DNA of 64,000 nt. Source: Chiridota heheva. Lineage: Eukaryota > Echinodermata > Holothuroidea > Apodida > Chiridotidae. This document shows, piece by piece, positions 53,711-64,000 of this stretch; within the stretch, counting starts at the first letter, position 1; each line of letters begins with the position of its first letter. The position numbers were made by a program, and so were the translations under genes. The notes beneath the pieces are model-generated. The model saw nothing but the letters and a program-made list of their open reading frames with translations. It was not told the DNA's origin and made no database searches. Location of the stretch: NCBI GenBank assembly GCA_020152595.1, contig JAIGNY010001813.1, positions 585,001 through 649,000 on the forward strand, in the 5' to 3' direction.

Positions 53711-55456
53711 ATTAAGAATTTTAAGATGGTTGGGCGTACGAAGCGGCGGGCCGGGCGGGGAATGGGCGGCCGCCCCCTGATGGCCGGAAACCGACCTTAG
53801 TCGGGAAAAATTGTAAATGTCATGGTTGAATCTACTGTTTAAATCGTTAATTTTTCGGAATCATGCATGCCATCGGCAATATGATACTTAAGCACCAATA
53901 TTAGTCAGGCAGAGATGTAAAATGTTTAAATCTGTGATTTATCGGATCATGCCGGACTTGGTTAAAAATCAGGGAATGCCTCCCGATTCAGCGTGATTTT
54001 GATAACATGATTCTTGCGCGTAGGACAGATATGTGAAATGTCAGTTGTTCCTGTTTAAATCAGCGATGTATTATCTGGATCGAACCCGACTTGTTTAGAT
54101 ATAACAGTCATGTCCTCCCAACTCATTGTAATCCTGATAACAGGGTTTTCGGGTTACCGTCACTCTTAATTGGGCAGGGATGTAAAACGTTGTGTATAGG
54201 GGCATAACCAGCCTCCAAGACGGAACCGTGAATTTTAATGCCAACGTCAAAAAGTGGGGATCCGAGGGACCTTGATAACGTTATTTATGCAAAAGTGGGG
54301 AGGGTAATCAATACCTTCCCCCAATCACGTAACTTCTACGCTGGCTCACTGGTAGGATGTACCAGAGATTTTTGCAAAAAAAATTGTGGTACAAAAATTG
54401 TCGGAAAATTACTAGCACAGTATGCTCTTCGCCTCCACGTCTTCAACCTTTGGACCCCTAGCAGGGCTTCGTCAGGCAGTTTGCCCGAATTTGTTCAATT
54501 TCTATGAGAAATTTCATTTCTGCCTGTTTAGAAATGTTAACCCAGAGCTTATCTCAGTAGATTGTATCGCTAGAATGTTTATTTTATTTGATCAAACGTT
54601 GTGTTTCAGGCTTTTCCCCGGGCCCGCCGCCCCTTGGATCCTACAGCCTACATGGTCTTTAATCCTGGCCATACCGGGGCTCTCAAGATGACCACGGGAT
54701 CCCCACGCCCTTACGCGTACGCAATGCGTGGGCAGTACCTCCGTTTGTTCCAGAAAGAGCATTTTATTGAGAGCATTTTATTGAGAGCATTTTTGGGCCC
54801 TCATTTGCACCTCGACTATTGTGTACCCCCCCCCCCCTTCCCCCCTCCTCACCCTATTTCCCATCCATAATCCCATAAGCAAACAAATCTGGTTAAGGTA
54901 CTTCTCAAGTTAAAATGTTTAGTCACATATTTATCTGTTCATTGCGTTTTTTCGTGTTAGGTTTTCGAGTCGTGCAAAAAGTGCACAGCCCATCTTATGT
55001 CTATTTACGACTTTTCCCTAACATCTTTCCCCTTTCGAAATGAAATGGTGTTGAAAAATCAGACCGCTGTCCGCGCGAAAAGATTTACCTCGGTTATCTC
55101 CTTAACAAATGGATGCTTCAGTATAAATTAACTTAAAACTTTAATTAAAGCGGTCCTGCCTTTATGGTCGTAACTAATGACAAATATGATGTTTTTATTA
55201 TTTGATTTGCAAAAATATGATTTTTTTCTGCTCTACACCTCACCTTTTGCGAGAAAATGGTAAAAGAAGAATGAGTTTTTCGTCACCATGACGAAGAATT
55301 TTTTTATTTTTTTTCAGAATCGGGCTTCATACGCGATGACGTCACTTCAGGAAAAACTGTAAAAAATGTGATTTCGATTTCAGTCTTAATCATAAGAATT
55401 TGTATAGAAATTTGGAATAAGATTAGGCTTTACAATTTAAAAAGAAGAACTGTAAT
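53711..55456. other. intergenic, no gene seen
   Basis: Several overlapping short frames at 54238-54870 lack domain or splice support. The CpG-rich spot GCGGCGGGCCGGGCGG near 53744 is isolated. A poly-C tract lies at 54827-54845. Nothing else can be supported. Confidence 0.45.
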
Positions 55457-55627
55457 TTAAAGTCCAGTTGTCTTCTCTTACGTACAAGGTAAATGAAATT
55501 TAAATCGTCTGTTTTGATTGGCTGAAACACAATGGTACAGTGTGTACTTACATTGATAGGCCAATCAGTATCGTTTTGGTATAAATTGTACGGCACCACA
55601 TTTTAATCACGAAAGTGGCCTTTAAAA
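55457..55627. mobile_element. MITE, CTTAAAGGCCA family, copy 2
   Basis: Starts ATTTAAAGTCCAGTTGTC and ends GTGGCCTTTAAAAAC, with TTTTGATTGGCTGAAACAC, ACAATGGTACAG and CACCACATTTTAATCACGA inside, the same order as 9310-9480. Confidence 0.65.
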
Positions 55628-55831
55628 ACATTTGCCATGTACTCTTAGCAAGATTTCTTTATTGCACAAAACTTAAAAATGACGTTATTATTTTTAATCA
55701 CGTTCCCCTAAAAGTCACAAATTGACTAGGCAATAACTTGCAAGAATACTGCAATGGAACGACATGGTCAGAAACGACGCGTTTCTCTTAATAGCTTTGT
55801 GACACTACTTTTGCATTCTTGTTAAATAAAT

Positions 55832-56226
55832 TTCTTGCATGCTTTGGCTAATCCTCATATGATTTGTGGGAGCAGTTTGAAGTTGACCAAAGACTTCTCA
55901 CGGATAGATATTCTGCAATTTAGCTTTTCGCAAAGAGTTGTTAAAGAGTGGAATGGTTTGCCTAAGTGGTAGTTAGCTCCAATTCTGTTCACAATTTCAA
56001 AGTCAACTTTGATAATTGTTTTACTCTGGGCGTCTTTTTTTTTTTTGTGGTGGTGTTAGTTTGGATTTTTGATGGGGTGATTCTTGATTTTGTTTTGTTT
56101 TGTGGTCTATGATTGGGACTTTATCTTTATTATTTTTTTGTGATGGTGGTGGTGTTAGTTTGGGATTTTTATGTTGTGACTAACCATTCTTAGCCCGTTA
56201 TTTTGTTATGTTATGTTATGTTATAT
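55832..56226 (+). pseudogene. 5'-truncated non-LTR retrotransposon 3' end
   Basis: Encodes, in one frame before stops, N-P-H-M-I-C-G-S-S-L-K-L-T-K, then F-S-Q-R-V-V-K-E-W-N-G-L-P, the post-RT C-terminal motif of CR1/L2-like LINEs. It matches the minus-strand element at 17624-18348 but begins much later, so it is more heavily truncated. It ends in the same (GTTAT)n tail. Confidence 0.8.
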
Positions 56227-56256
56227 TAATATAGGGATAAGAGCACCCTGGCGCAG

Positions 56257-57668
56257 CAGGCGCGTAGCCAGGATTTTTTAACGGGAGGGGGAGGGGGCTA
56301 GACCATCAGCCCTTGGTGAAGTTTGCCCTATTGTAACTGCGCTACGTACGCACCACTATGGGTTGGCGTGTAGCGTGTATGGAGGAATTTTTTGAAAAAC
56401 GCTCCCAAGACCTGCAGGAAGTGCCCCAGACCTGCAGGAAGTGCCCCAAAATGGGAGAAAGTGACAATGTTTTCTTCAATTTTAATCAGTTTTCCCTGAT
56501 AAAGGTTCCTTTACCCTCTCTAATTACGAAATGATCGACTTAAGTCCCCTTGTTCTCGCATTTTTCCTTAGAAATAAAAAAAAAAACTCAATAGCAAAGG
56601 AAGTGATTTTTTCATCTTTCAGAAAAGTGTGCATGAAAGTCTGGGGGTATTTACCCCAAGGTTCTCCTGTAACTACGCTACGCGCAGGCGCGTACCCAGG
56701 ATTTTTTTCTATCGGGGGGTAGGCCTGGACCATTGACCCATTTTCAGAGAGAAAATTAATTCCTGTTTTATAGTATATACCACAACTTGTGTGCGGGGGA
56801 TCATGATGCCGCTAGGATGCGTCTTATGATTATAGATGTAAGAGGCAATCATGGCAATGATGTTAATATTTGGAACCTGGGGCATGAAAACAATGAAGAG
56901 TGACGTCACATACATCCACAGTCGTCAATGTTAATGGTTATAAACATAAGTGTTTCGCACAAATACCTATTTGATATACTGAAAATAAATTACAAAATGT
57001 TCCATGTTTTTCTTTGTTCCTTTATTTACGATTGACGATTAAAACACTGTTCTAATACTCACTATGATAAAAGCATTTTATTTTAGAAATATCTGAAAGT
57101 CACACCACGGATTTTGCTGAGAGGACAAATAGACATAAGATGAAAAAAAAAGACTTTCACACTGACTGTCTGGCAAATCGATGACACCACTAACTAACAT
57201 ACAATTTTTTTTCAAAATGAAAGTCCTCCTGAGATTTTTGAAGTAGGCCTTCTGACTTCACTTAAGAAAGAACTTAAGAAAGTTTGTCCTCTTTCATAAC
57301 AAATAAAGTGTTTCCAAAGTTTTCATTAAAGTTGTTCAAACAATTAAAATATGATTGAAATTTCCATATAAAATAATGAGAACCCTGCATAATTATCTCT
57401 TCAAAATTACTGTTTCTCCATAATTAGATTTTGGTTAATGTAAAGTTGTTCCCCCCCCTTCCCCCCGCTCAACAAATTTTTGAGCCTAAAACGTTTTTGT
57501 TGCTTTTCTAAAACTTCTACATGAGAGAGATGGACACTGGAAAGATCCCTTTTGATAAATGGCCCCCACTTCAGATTTCTAAAAAGGCCCTGAATAAATG
57601 CGTTCTTTATACAAAATATTCTTCCTAAGCGTGCGCCGGGTGCGCCCCCCTCTGGATCCGCGCCTGCA
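56257..57668. mobile_element. possible DNA-transposon debris with CAGGCGCG ends
   Basis: CAGGCGCGTAGCCAGGATTT at 56257 and a second CAGGCGCGTACCCAGGATTT near 56684 are repeat-type left ends; GGATCCGCGCCTG at about 57653-57665 is a matching right end. Whether they belong to one element or to several nested ones cannot be resolved by eye. Confidence 0.4.
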
Positions 57669-58806
57669 GGCCGTCAATAACTACTGGCTCTGGCCTCAAA
57701 TTTTTATAGGCGTCCGACGTCCCTGATGAACCAAATTTCACCCACATTGGGAAGGGGTAAGGAAAATACAAAAGATTGCATTGAAAATGCATGCTTTATC
57801 GTTGTAATACGAATTATTATTGTCGGCGAGTCGGAGTTGTCACTTAATGTAGCTCCCCGCACAACTCGGCTGGAATTCACGGTACAATACACATCCGTTA
57901 ATGTGATTGGTAGGCACAGTGAATGTGATTGGACACTTTCATTGAAGTTCTTCGAGCGTGCAGAAAGTTCACCAGTTTTGCACGTTATTGCATCTCTTAA
58001 GGGCGCATTTCTCTCATGAATAAGACATAAGTTCATATAATGATTACAAATCTTACCTTCCTGTTGATTCCGATTGTGTAATTTGAAATTATTTTTGCTG
58101 CAGAGCGTAGTGGTGGTCCACTCACAGAGCACAGCATACGTTAGTAGGATATACGCGACGACTACACCAAAAGCCTACTGCTACTGTCAGTCTGTATCAC
58201 GTCATACATGTTCGTGAAAAAACGTATGCGTAATGGGTTTCGATGTCGTTAGTTTTTTATGTCCAGTCTCTATATAGTTCATTACTGGTGTTTAGATTAG
58301 ATCTCGAGTGTGTTACTTGGAGAGGGGGGGGGAAGGAGGGGGTATTCCTTCTTTTAAAGGTATTTCCGTAGTGAGCGACAACTTTTTTTTTTTTGCGAAG
58401 GAGGGGGCCTAGGCCCCAGGCCCCCTCTGGCCACGCGCTTGTGGCGCAGTGGGGATTACAAATGTTGTTTAGTACAGGATATATTTGTCACAGCAAGTGA
58501 TGCTGCATAATAAGGATTCTATGCTTTTCTGGAGACTCGACTAAACAGTCAAAAGGGTCCGTAACAATTTATTTATCGACGAAGTTTATGTAGTGCCCGG
58601 ACCGCTAATTTTTGACGTCATTTTAGACTACCAATATATCAGCACTTAACTACGTTGCTGGTAATGAAATGCCATAATTTGAAAAGCAAGGTCCATAGAA
58701 ATTATATAATACTTGCTTACACCCTTTAGTCAGAAAGAAGCTTTGTCATCTGAAAAGTGAAATAAATAAAACTATTCTAACGAAGTAGACACTGTCCTGA
58801 ATCAAA

Positions 58807-58882
58807 ATGCCTGATCATCTCGGAGGCGATATGAGAAAAGTTAAGAAAGGAGAAGATGATGAAGAAGAAAAACCCTTTCAAG
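58807..58882 (+). CDS. PSMC2: PSMC2 (26S proteasome ATPase Rpt1), first coding exon
   Basis: ATG at 58807 opens MPDHLGGDMRKVKKG, then an acidic run and E-E-E-K-P-F-Q, with donor G|GTAACA after 58882 leaving phase 1. The N-terminus M-P-D-x-L-G-x-D-x-R-K, the acidic stretch and K-P are those of the AAA-ATPase subunit Rpt1 (regulatory subunit 7). The next residue in the family is Ala, which the leftover G can begin. The protein unfolds and translocates substrates in the 19S base ring. All remaining exons, including the coiled coil and AAA domain, are outside the window. The upstream 9.5 kb to the divergent gene offers no second gene. Confidence 0.9.
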
Positions 58883-61404
58883 GTAACAGTTTTCAGAGAA
58901 GACAAATGCAGTTTGTCGGTGGTTTTACGAACCTAGCCTAAGGCTAAAATTTGCGTCAGAATTTATGCGATAGGTTAAGGCCTAGTGTTATGGCTTTCAC
59001 TGTAAATGTTAGTTGTACTTATAGCTTACGTTGAACCTTACTTTAACTAGGATTAATTTGATCAAATTGATGTGTTTTTTTAGTTTCCCCTGGCATAGAT
59101 TATGGGATACAGTTATCGATATACTGGGATTTTTACACATAAACGCACGCAGCAGTTTACTTCTTACGCTTAACTGGTGCATCTACTGAAAGTTACATGT
59201 ACATCCGTGTAAACCCGTAGGGCTGATGCCAGCCATGTCAGTAATAGTATGGCTGCCGTTAGAGATGGCTGGCCGTCTGAGGGTACTACAAAAACCTATA
59301 GTACCCTGCTGTACTGTTTTTAAGCCTTGTGTTAAAAGAGGAATATCTCAGTTTTGATTTTTGTTGAAACAAAACAATTTAAGTTACTTTTTTTTTTTTT
59401 TTTTCTTGCCGCCTACAATGCATTGCTTATTCATGATGTATGAAGCCCATCTATATCTCCAGAACTCGTTTTTAAAGTGATTGGAGTTACTTTTATAGAA
59501 GTATTTTATACTGGGCCTGGGTTACTTTTCATTCTCGAGGTCGGACACCCAGGAATGTTGTGGTGCACAGCGACGTAACAATACTTTTTTGACGATCTCA
59601 AACTTCAGTCAAATGGGAAAACAAACAGTCAGTTATTATTGCAGTCAATGGAAGAAGAATATATTTTTTGTGATTTTTCATCTTGACATAATGTTCAGCA
59701 ATGGATGCTTTCGGGACGTTAAACCTTGCTATGCTAACAAATACTGGACAGAATTGATTTTACTTTAAATATGATGTGTAGGCCTATTTGATAATAGTTT
59801 CCAACTTATATGAGTACGATTAATTTTTGCTGATTGGCTCTTGAGACACAAGTATTCATCAAAAAGAATATCCCATTGACTGTATGATAAAGTTTCTCCT
59901 CCAGCTTGGCAAAAATGTACTGAGCTCGTACACCGTTATGTCGACTCTGACCATGAGAATTCCGTAAAAATTGTCTTGACGAGCTCTCTAAAGTAAGGTC
60001 AAAGTTCAAAATACTGCTATCAAAGTTCAAAACACTACTATCAAAGTTCAAAACACTCGTATAACATTTTAGCGGGGGTAATATGTTTTATATTATTTGA
60101 GAATTTTTTTTAAGATAACACTTATAAAGTAAAACGGGTAAAATGACAAAGGTAAAATCGGCATAATTTGTTGGGCAAATGGGGTATATAAAATCACTTT
60201 ACATGCAAACAAGATTAAAGTGTATTAATACATTTTATTGATCAATGCCTTCAATATCATTTTCAACATTATTTACAGAAAATACTGACACAAACATCGT
60301 TAGCAGCTATCATATAACTGCAGTACACTGTAGTTATAATTACTGTAATGCACTTTATGTTCAAAGCTTGTTTACATTACGGGTAAAAAACCAGTTTTCC
60401 AGTTAAAACTGGTTTTGGTTTTGAAAACAGACTGATTTCACGTCGGGGCAAAATTGTGCAAGCTTACTATACGCGATTTCATACTTTCCGCGACTCGAGG
60501 TCAATCTAGGACAGAAGTTTTGATGATATGATACCTTTAATACACTATGGTTAGCGTTGTCACCAAAATTCAAAACACGCAATACAAGCCTGCACTTCTG
60601 TGTTGATACACCCTCTATTTCTATTTCTTACAAACAACATGTCTGATGGATTTAAAAAAAGTACAATTTTCGTACCCAAAATACGAATAAAATATACATT
60701 CTTTCCTTAAATTACTTACCTTTAGGGGAAAATAAGTTTTTAATTTGTATATTTTCTAGGCTATAATTAGGCTCCTTTTTTTGCTCAACTCAAGAACATA
60801 TTTTGAGATTCCGGTAGCGTGTGTCACATCTCACTAGGGAGTTGTTCAGTGAGTGATGGGGATTCTTATTGTTAAAGTGTACTGTAGCATGCAATTTGCT
60901 GTGAATAGCCCCTGACGCTATCACATTGCAACGAAATGTTTAAATTGAACACGATGCATTTGTTTTCAAAGTTTAAAAATGTGCTATACAAATACTCAAC
61001 TATTATTGCATGCAAATTGCATTACTAATTATCAGATACATCATCCTTTAATCATTATCATCATCCTTTTGCATTAAAACATAATTATTGCACACATTGT
61101 TACAATATGTGCAAAAATTCAAATCACATACACATTCGGCTAACAAAATTCCAATCAGTGACTTTTATAAACTGTTAACCCTATTAGCATAATCCTTTTT
61201 AAATGTGAGAATTACAGATGCGCAGTAATCACCTATGAATGGGAATATTATGCATGATTTCGCCAAAATCCGAGTAACTTGTGAAATGCACTGCGGATTT
61301 GCAGCAGTAAACAGTGAAACTAATAATAGGCCATATCGTAATGATTTAATCCCACTCAACCAAGGCCCGTTTTACAAGCTGTTAAATTGACCAAGAAACA
61401 CACA
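58883..61404. other. PSMC2: PSMC2 intron 1, first part
   Basis: No second PSMC2 exon (expected to open L-D-E-G-D-I-A-L-L-K) is seen on the plus strand. A short tandem TCAAAGTTCAAAACACT repeat lies at about 59997-60060. Otherwise AT-rich intronic DNA. Confidence 0.6.
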
Positions 61405-62390
61405 GTCAAAATACTTGAATTGTCACAATCAGTAAATTGTCACAATCAGTACATTGTCACAATCAGTACATTGTCACAATCAGTTAATTGTTACAATCAG
61501 TACATTGTCACAATCAGTAAATTGTCACAATCAGTTAATTGTCACAATCAGTTAATTGTTACAATCAGTTAATTGTTACAATCAGTTAATTGTTACAATC
61601 AGTAAATTGTCGCAATCAGTTAATTGTTACAATCAGTTAATTGTTACAATCAGTAAATTGTCACAATCAGTTAATTGTTACAATCAGTAAATTGTCACAA
61701 TCAGTTAATTGTCACAATCAGTTAATTGTTACAATCAGTAAATTGTCACAATCAGTAAATTGTCACAAGCAGTTAATTGTCACAATCAGTTAATTGTTAC
61801 AATCAGTAAATTGTCACAATCAGTAAATTGTTACAATCAGTAAATTGTCACAAGCAGTTAATTGTCACAAAATACTTGAATTGTCACAATCAGTAAATTG
61901 TCACAATCAGTTAATTGTCACAATCAGTATATTGTCACAATCAGTTAATTGTTACAATCAGTAAATTGTCACAATCAGTAAATTGTCACAATCAGTAAAT
62001 TGTCACAATCAGTAAATTGTCACAATCAGTTAATTGTCACAAAATACTTGAATTGTCACAACAGTAAATTGTCACATCAGTTAATTGTTACAATCAGTAA
62101 ATTGTCACAATCAGTAAATTGTCACAATCAGTAAATTGTCACAATCAGTTAATTGTCACAAAATACTTGAATTGTCACAATCAGTAAATTGTCACAATCA
62201 GTTAATTGTTACAATCAGTAAATTGTCACAATCAGTATATTGTCACAATCAGTTAATTGTTACAATCAGTAAATTGTCACAATCAGTATATTGTCACAAT
62301 CAGTTAATTGTCACAATCAGTAAATTGTCACAATCAGTTAATTGTTACAATCAGTAAATTGTTACAATCAGTAAATTGTCACAACCATAG
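61405..62390. repeat. 17-bp minisatellite of about 1 kb
   Basis: Unit GTCACAATCAGTAAATT with variants TTAATT, TACATT, TATATT and GTTACAATC, about 57 units. The longer marker AAAATACTTGAATTGTCAC occurs at the left edge (61408) and again near 61868, 62040 and 62159, at spacings close to multiples of 17, so the array has a higher-order structure. The open frames within it (N-C-H-N-Q repeats) are artefacts. Confidence 0.97.
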
Positions 62391-63740
62391 TATGCAAGAT
62401 TTTCACAGTGAAAGCCGTAGCTAGTACGGCAAAAAAAGTTTACACGTTGTGGAGTTTAAATGACATTGAAAGGAAGTTGTTTGTTCTTTCTAAACTGAAT
62501 TTCCATGCATATTTTTTATAAAAATGATGATTTTATTCTGTAGAAGTAAACTTTGTATAATTTGGAATGCAAAATTCCAGCATCTACAGTATTTGGGCAA
62601 TGGAGTCAGTACTTTTGCCTAAGTGGTTGCATGATTTTTTTTACTTAGCATCAAAATTTGGAGCAATTTTGGTGTACTTCCAAAAATTACTGTACTAAAC
62701 TCATGTAAACGATACACGCCCCTTTTTTTTGGGTGTACACATTTACTCAAATCCCTAAACATTACAGCTGTAATATTATAATTTTGTATGTAAACCAAGT
62801 ACGACATATATACTTGTCATTGGGAATTAGGGTGAAATTTATTGGTTAATTTAATTAAAAGTTACCAAAATTAACTTTGTTTTACACTTTAATAGTATAT
62901 GAAGTGGATATTATAATGGATGTATCATGTACACCTGTTATGAACTTTAAAATGTTGATTTTTTGGATATATGCCACAGTTGCCATTGTTGACTTTCGAT
63001 CGATGGATATCTGGTTCGTTAGGGAAATTGCTAATTTCATTAGCTAATAATTTATAATAAATCATTATTTTGTGTTGAATTCATGTTTGCTTAGAATGGG
63101 GTACAGTTTTAAACCTCTAAAAATTTCAAGCTGATGGGGTATCAAATTATGAAGTTATAGATGAAAATGCAGGTTGCCACTTAATTAACTCAAATAGGCC
63201 AAAATATGACATTATCGTGTATTTTTTCAACATTTGAACTAGTGTAAGAATTAAAATATATAATTCATGTTGGTAAAGTTTGATTTTTTGTGGGAGAATG
63301 TTGGCCATTCTGCTAATACGCAAGTTTGCCCATATTCTGAATTACCAAATAAAAATGCAGGTTTTTTGAAAAATGCATTTTAATCAGTCATGGCAACATT
63401 TGCGCATATCATTAAAATTCGAAGGACCATAACTTTGGATTCCTTCAACCAATTTCACTCATTTTTTTTGGTTTTGAGTTTCTTTTAAAGAGCTGCTTCC
63501 AACCATGTAACTTTCAAATCCATATCAAAATCTTCATTTTTTCCCCTAATGGCAACCTTACGGTTGTTACACAGTAAACATGGAGACGGGATCAAGCTAG
63601 TGGTTTTCTACCAGATTTTATAGCGATTTAGACAATCAAATATTGCGATTTTATTTGTTTGAACTATGAAAAGGATATTTTGTATGCCTCAAACAGTTTT
63701 TGTCGTACATGTAGTTCTGTGAAAAAATAAAAAGTTAAAG
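62391..63740. other. PSMC2: PSMC2 intron 1, second part, no exon seen
   Basis: AT-rich sequence with no splice-supported coding stretch resembling Rpt1. Nothing else recognised. Confidence 0.55.
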
Positions 63741-63751
63741 TTGCTCAGGTT

Positions 63752-64000
63752 ACAATTGCTTATACCTTCAGCACAGTAGCTATAGGGTTACGATTGCTTA
63801 TACCTTCAGCACAGTAGCTATAAGGTTATGATAACTTATACCTTTAGCATAGTAGCCATAGGGTTATGATTGCTTATAATTTGAGCACAGTGGCCATAGG
63901 GTTATGATTGCTTATACCTTAAGCACAGTAGCTATAGGGTTACGATTGCTTATACCCTCAACACAGTAGCTATAGGGTTACGATAGCTTATACCTTCAGC
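63752..64000. repeat. 38-bp tandem array running off the window end
   Basis: Unit TTGCTTATACCTTCAGCAC followed by AGTAGCTATAGGGTTACGA, six full units and part of a seventh, with small changes (GTTATGAT, CTTAAGCAC, CCATAGG). The array continues past base 64000, so its full size is unknown. Confidence 0.95.

Noticed and set aside
54238..54870. Three overlapping frames of 89 residues
   Set aside because: No domain, no splice context, and a low-complexity poly-C end.
57704..58132. 142-residue minus-strand open frame with a possible donor CAGGAAG|GTAAGA
   Set aside because: No recognisable domain, and the frame starts at GTG rather than ATG. The plus strand is equally open. The donor-like sequence makes an untranslated first exon conceivable but unsupported.
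61387..62357. Frames rich in N-C-H-N-Q repeats that could be read as a repetitive protein
   Set aside because: The unit is 17 bp and so cycles through all three frames. The open frame is a side effect of a repeat lacking stops.
61405..62390. CRISPR array
   Set aside because: Direct repeats are 17 bp and contiguous with no unique spacers, and the genome is eukaryotic.

Overview
This is eukaryotic, intron-rich, repeat-rich genomic DNA from an animal. The only recognisable host genes are deuterostome/bilaterian-type, multi-exon genes with canonical GT-AG introns. The window also repeats the palindromic TAGGCCTA core many times, a habit I associate with echinoderm (and some other marine invertebrate) genomes. 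My best guess is an echinoderm. That guess is inference, not a sequence match.

Layout. (1) 1-3045: 5' flank or intron with no exon I can support. (2) 3046-20823, plus strand: the chordin gene without its 5' end. Twenty exons join in frame (2,538 nt, 845 residues plus stop) and encode the second half of VWC1, an acidic linker, four CHRD domains, VWC2, VWC3, VWC4 and a short basic C-terminus. Its introns hold MITEs, a tRNA-derived SINE, a large ATC microsatellite, two minisatellites, and a nested non-LTR element inside a TTAA-flanked element. (3) About 20.8-33.2 kb: intergenic DNA with a tandem AAAGTGGATC-type array, a PHD-finger retrotransposon relic, a second copy of the SINE, and MITEs with terminal inverted repeats. 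(4) 33276-49238, minus strand: a six-exon gene for a 177-residue, highly charged protein without Cys or Trp. I do not recognise it. Its exons look like copies of one module ending in a K/Q-R-D-x-T-M/I motif. Its introns contain a P-element-like THAP relic, a 70-bp satellite grown from the end of a TTAA-flanked element, and a minisatellite that copies one of its splice donors. (5) 49.2-58.8 kb: intergenic, with local segmental duplications, another tRNA-derived SINE and a truncated non-LTR 3' end. (6) 58807-58882, plus strand: the first coding exon of PSMC2 (26S proteasome ATPase Rpt1). The rest lies beyond the window, and its first intron contains a 17-bp minisatellite of about 1 kb and a 38-bp tandem array running off the end.

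How the genes relate: chordin (secreted BMP antagonist), the unknown charged protein and PSMC2 (cytosolic/nuclear proteasome) have no evident functional link. The unknown gene and PSMC2 are divergently arranged about 9.6 kb apart. I see no prokaryotic operon, CRISPR array, phage or defence system. The most unusual material is the modular unknown gene and the way repeats have grown out of splice-site and transposon-end sequence.
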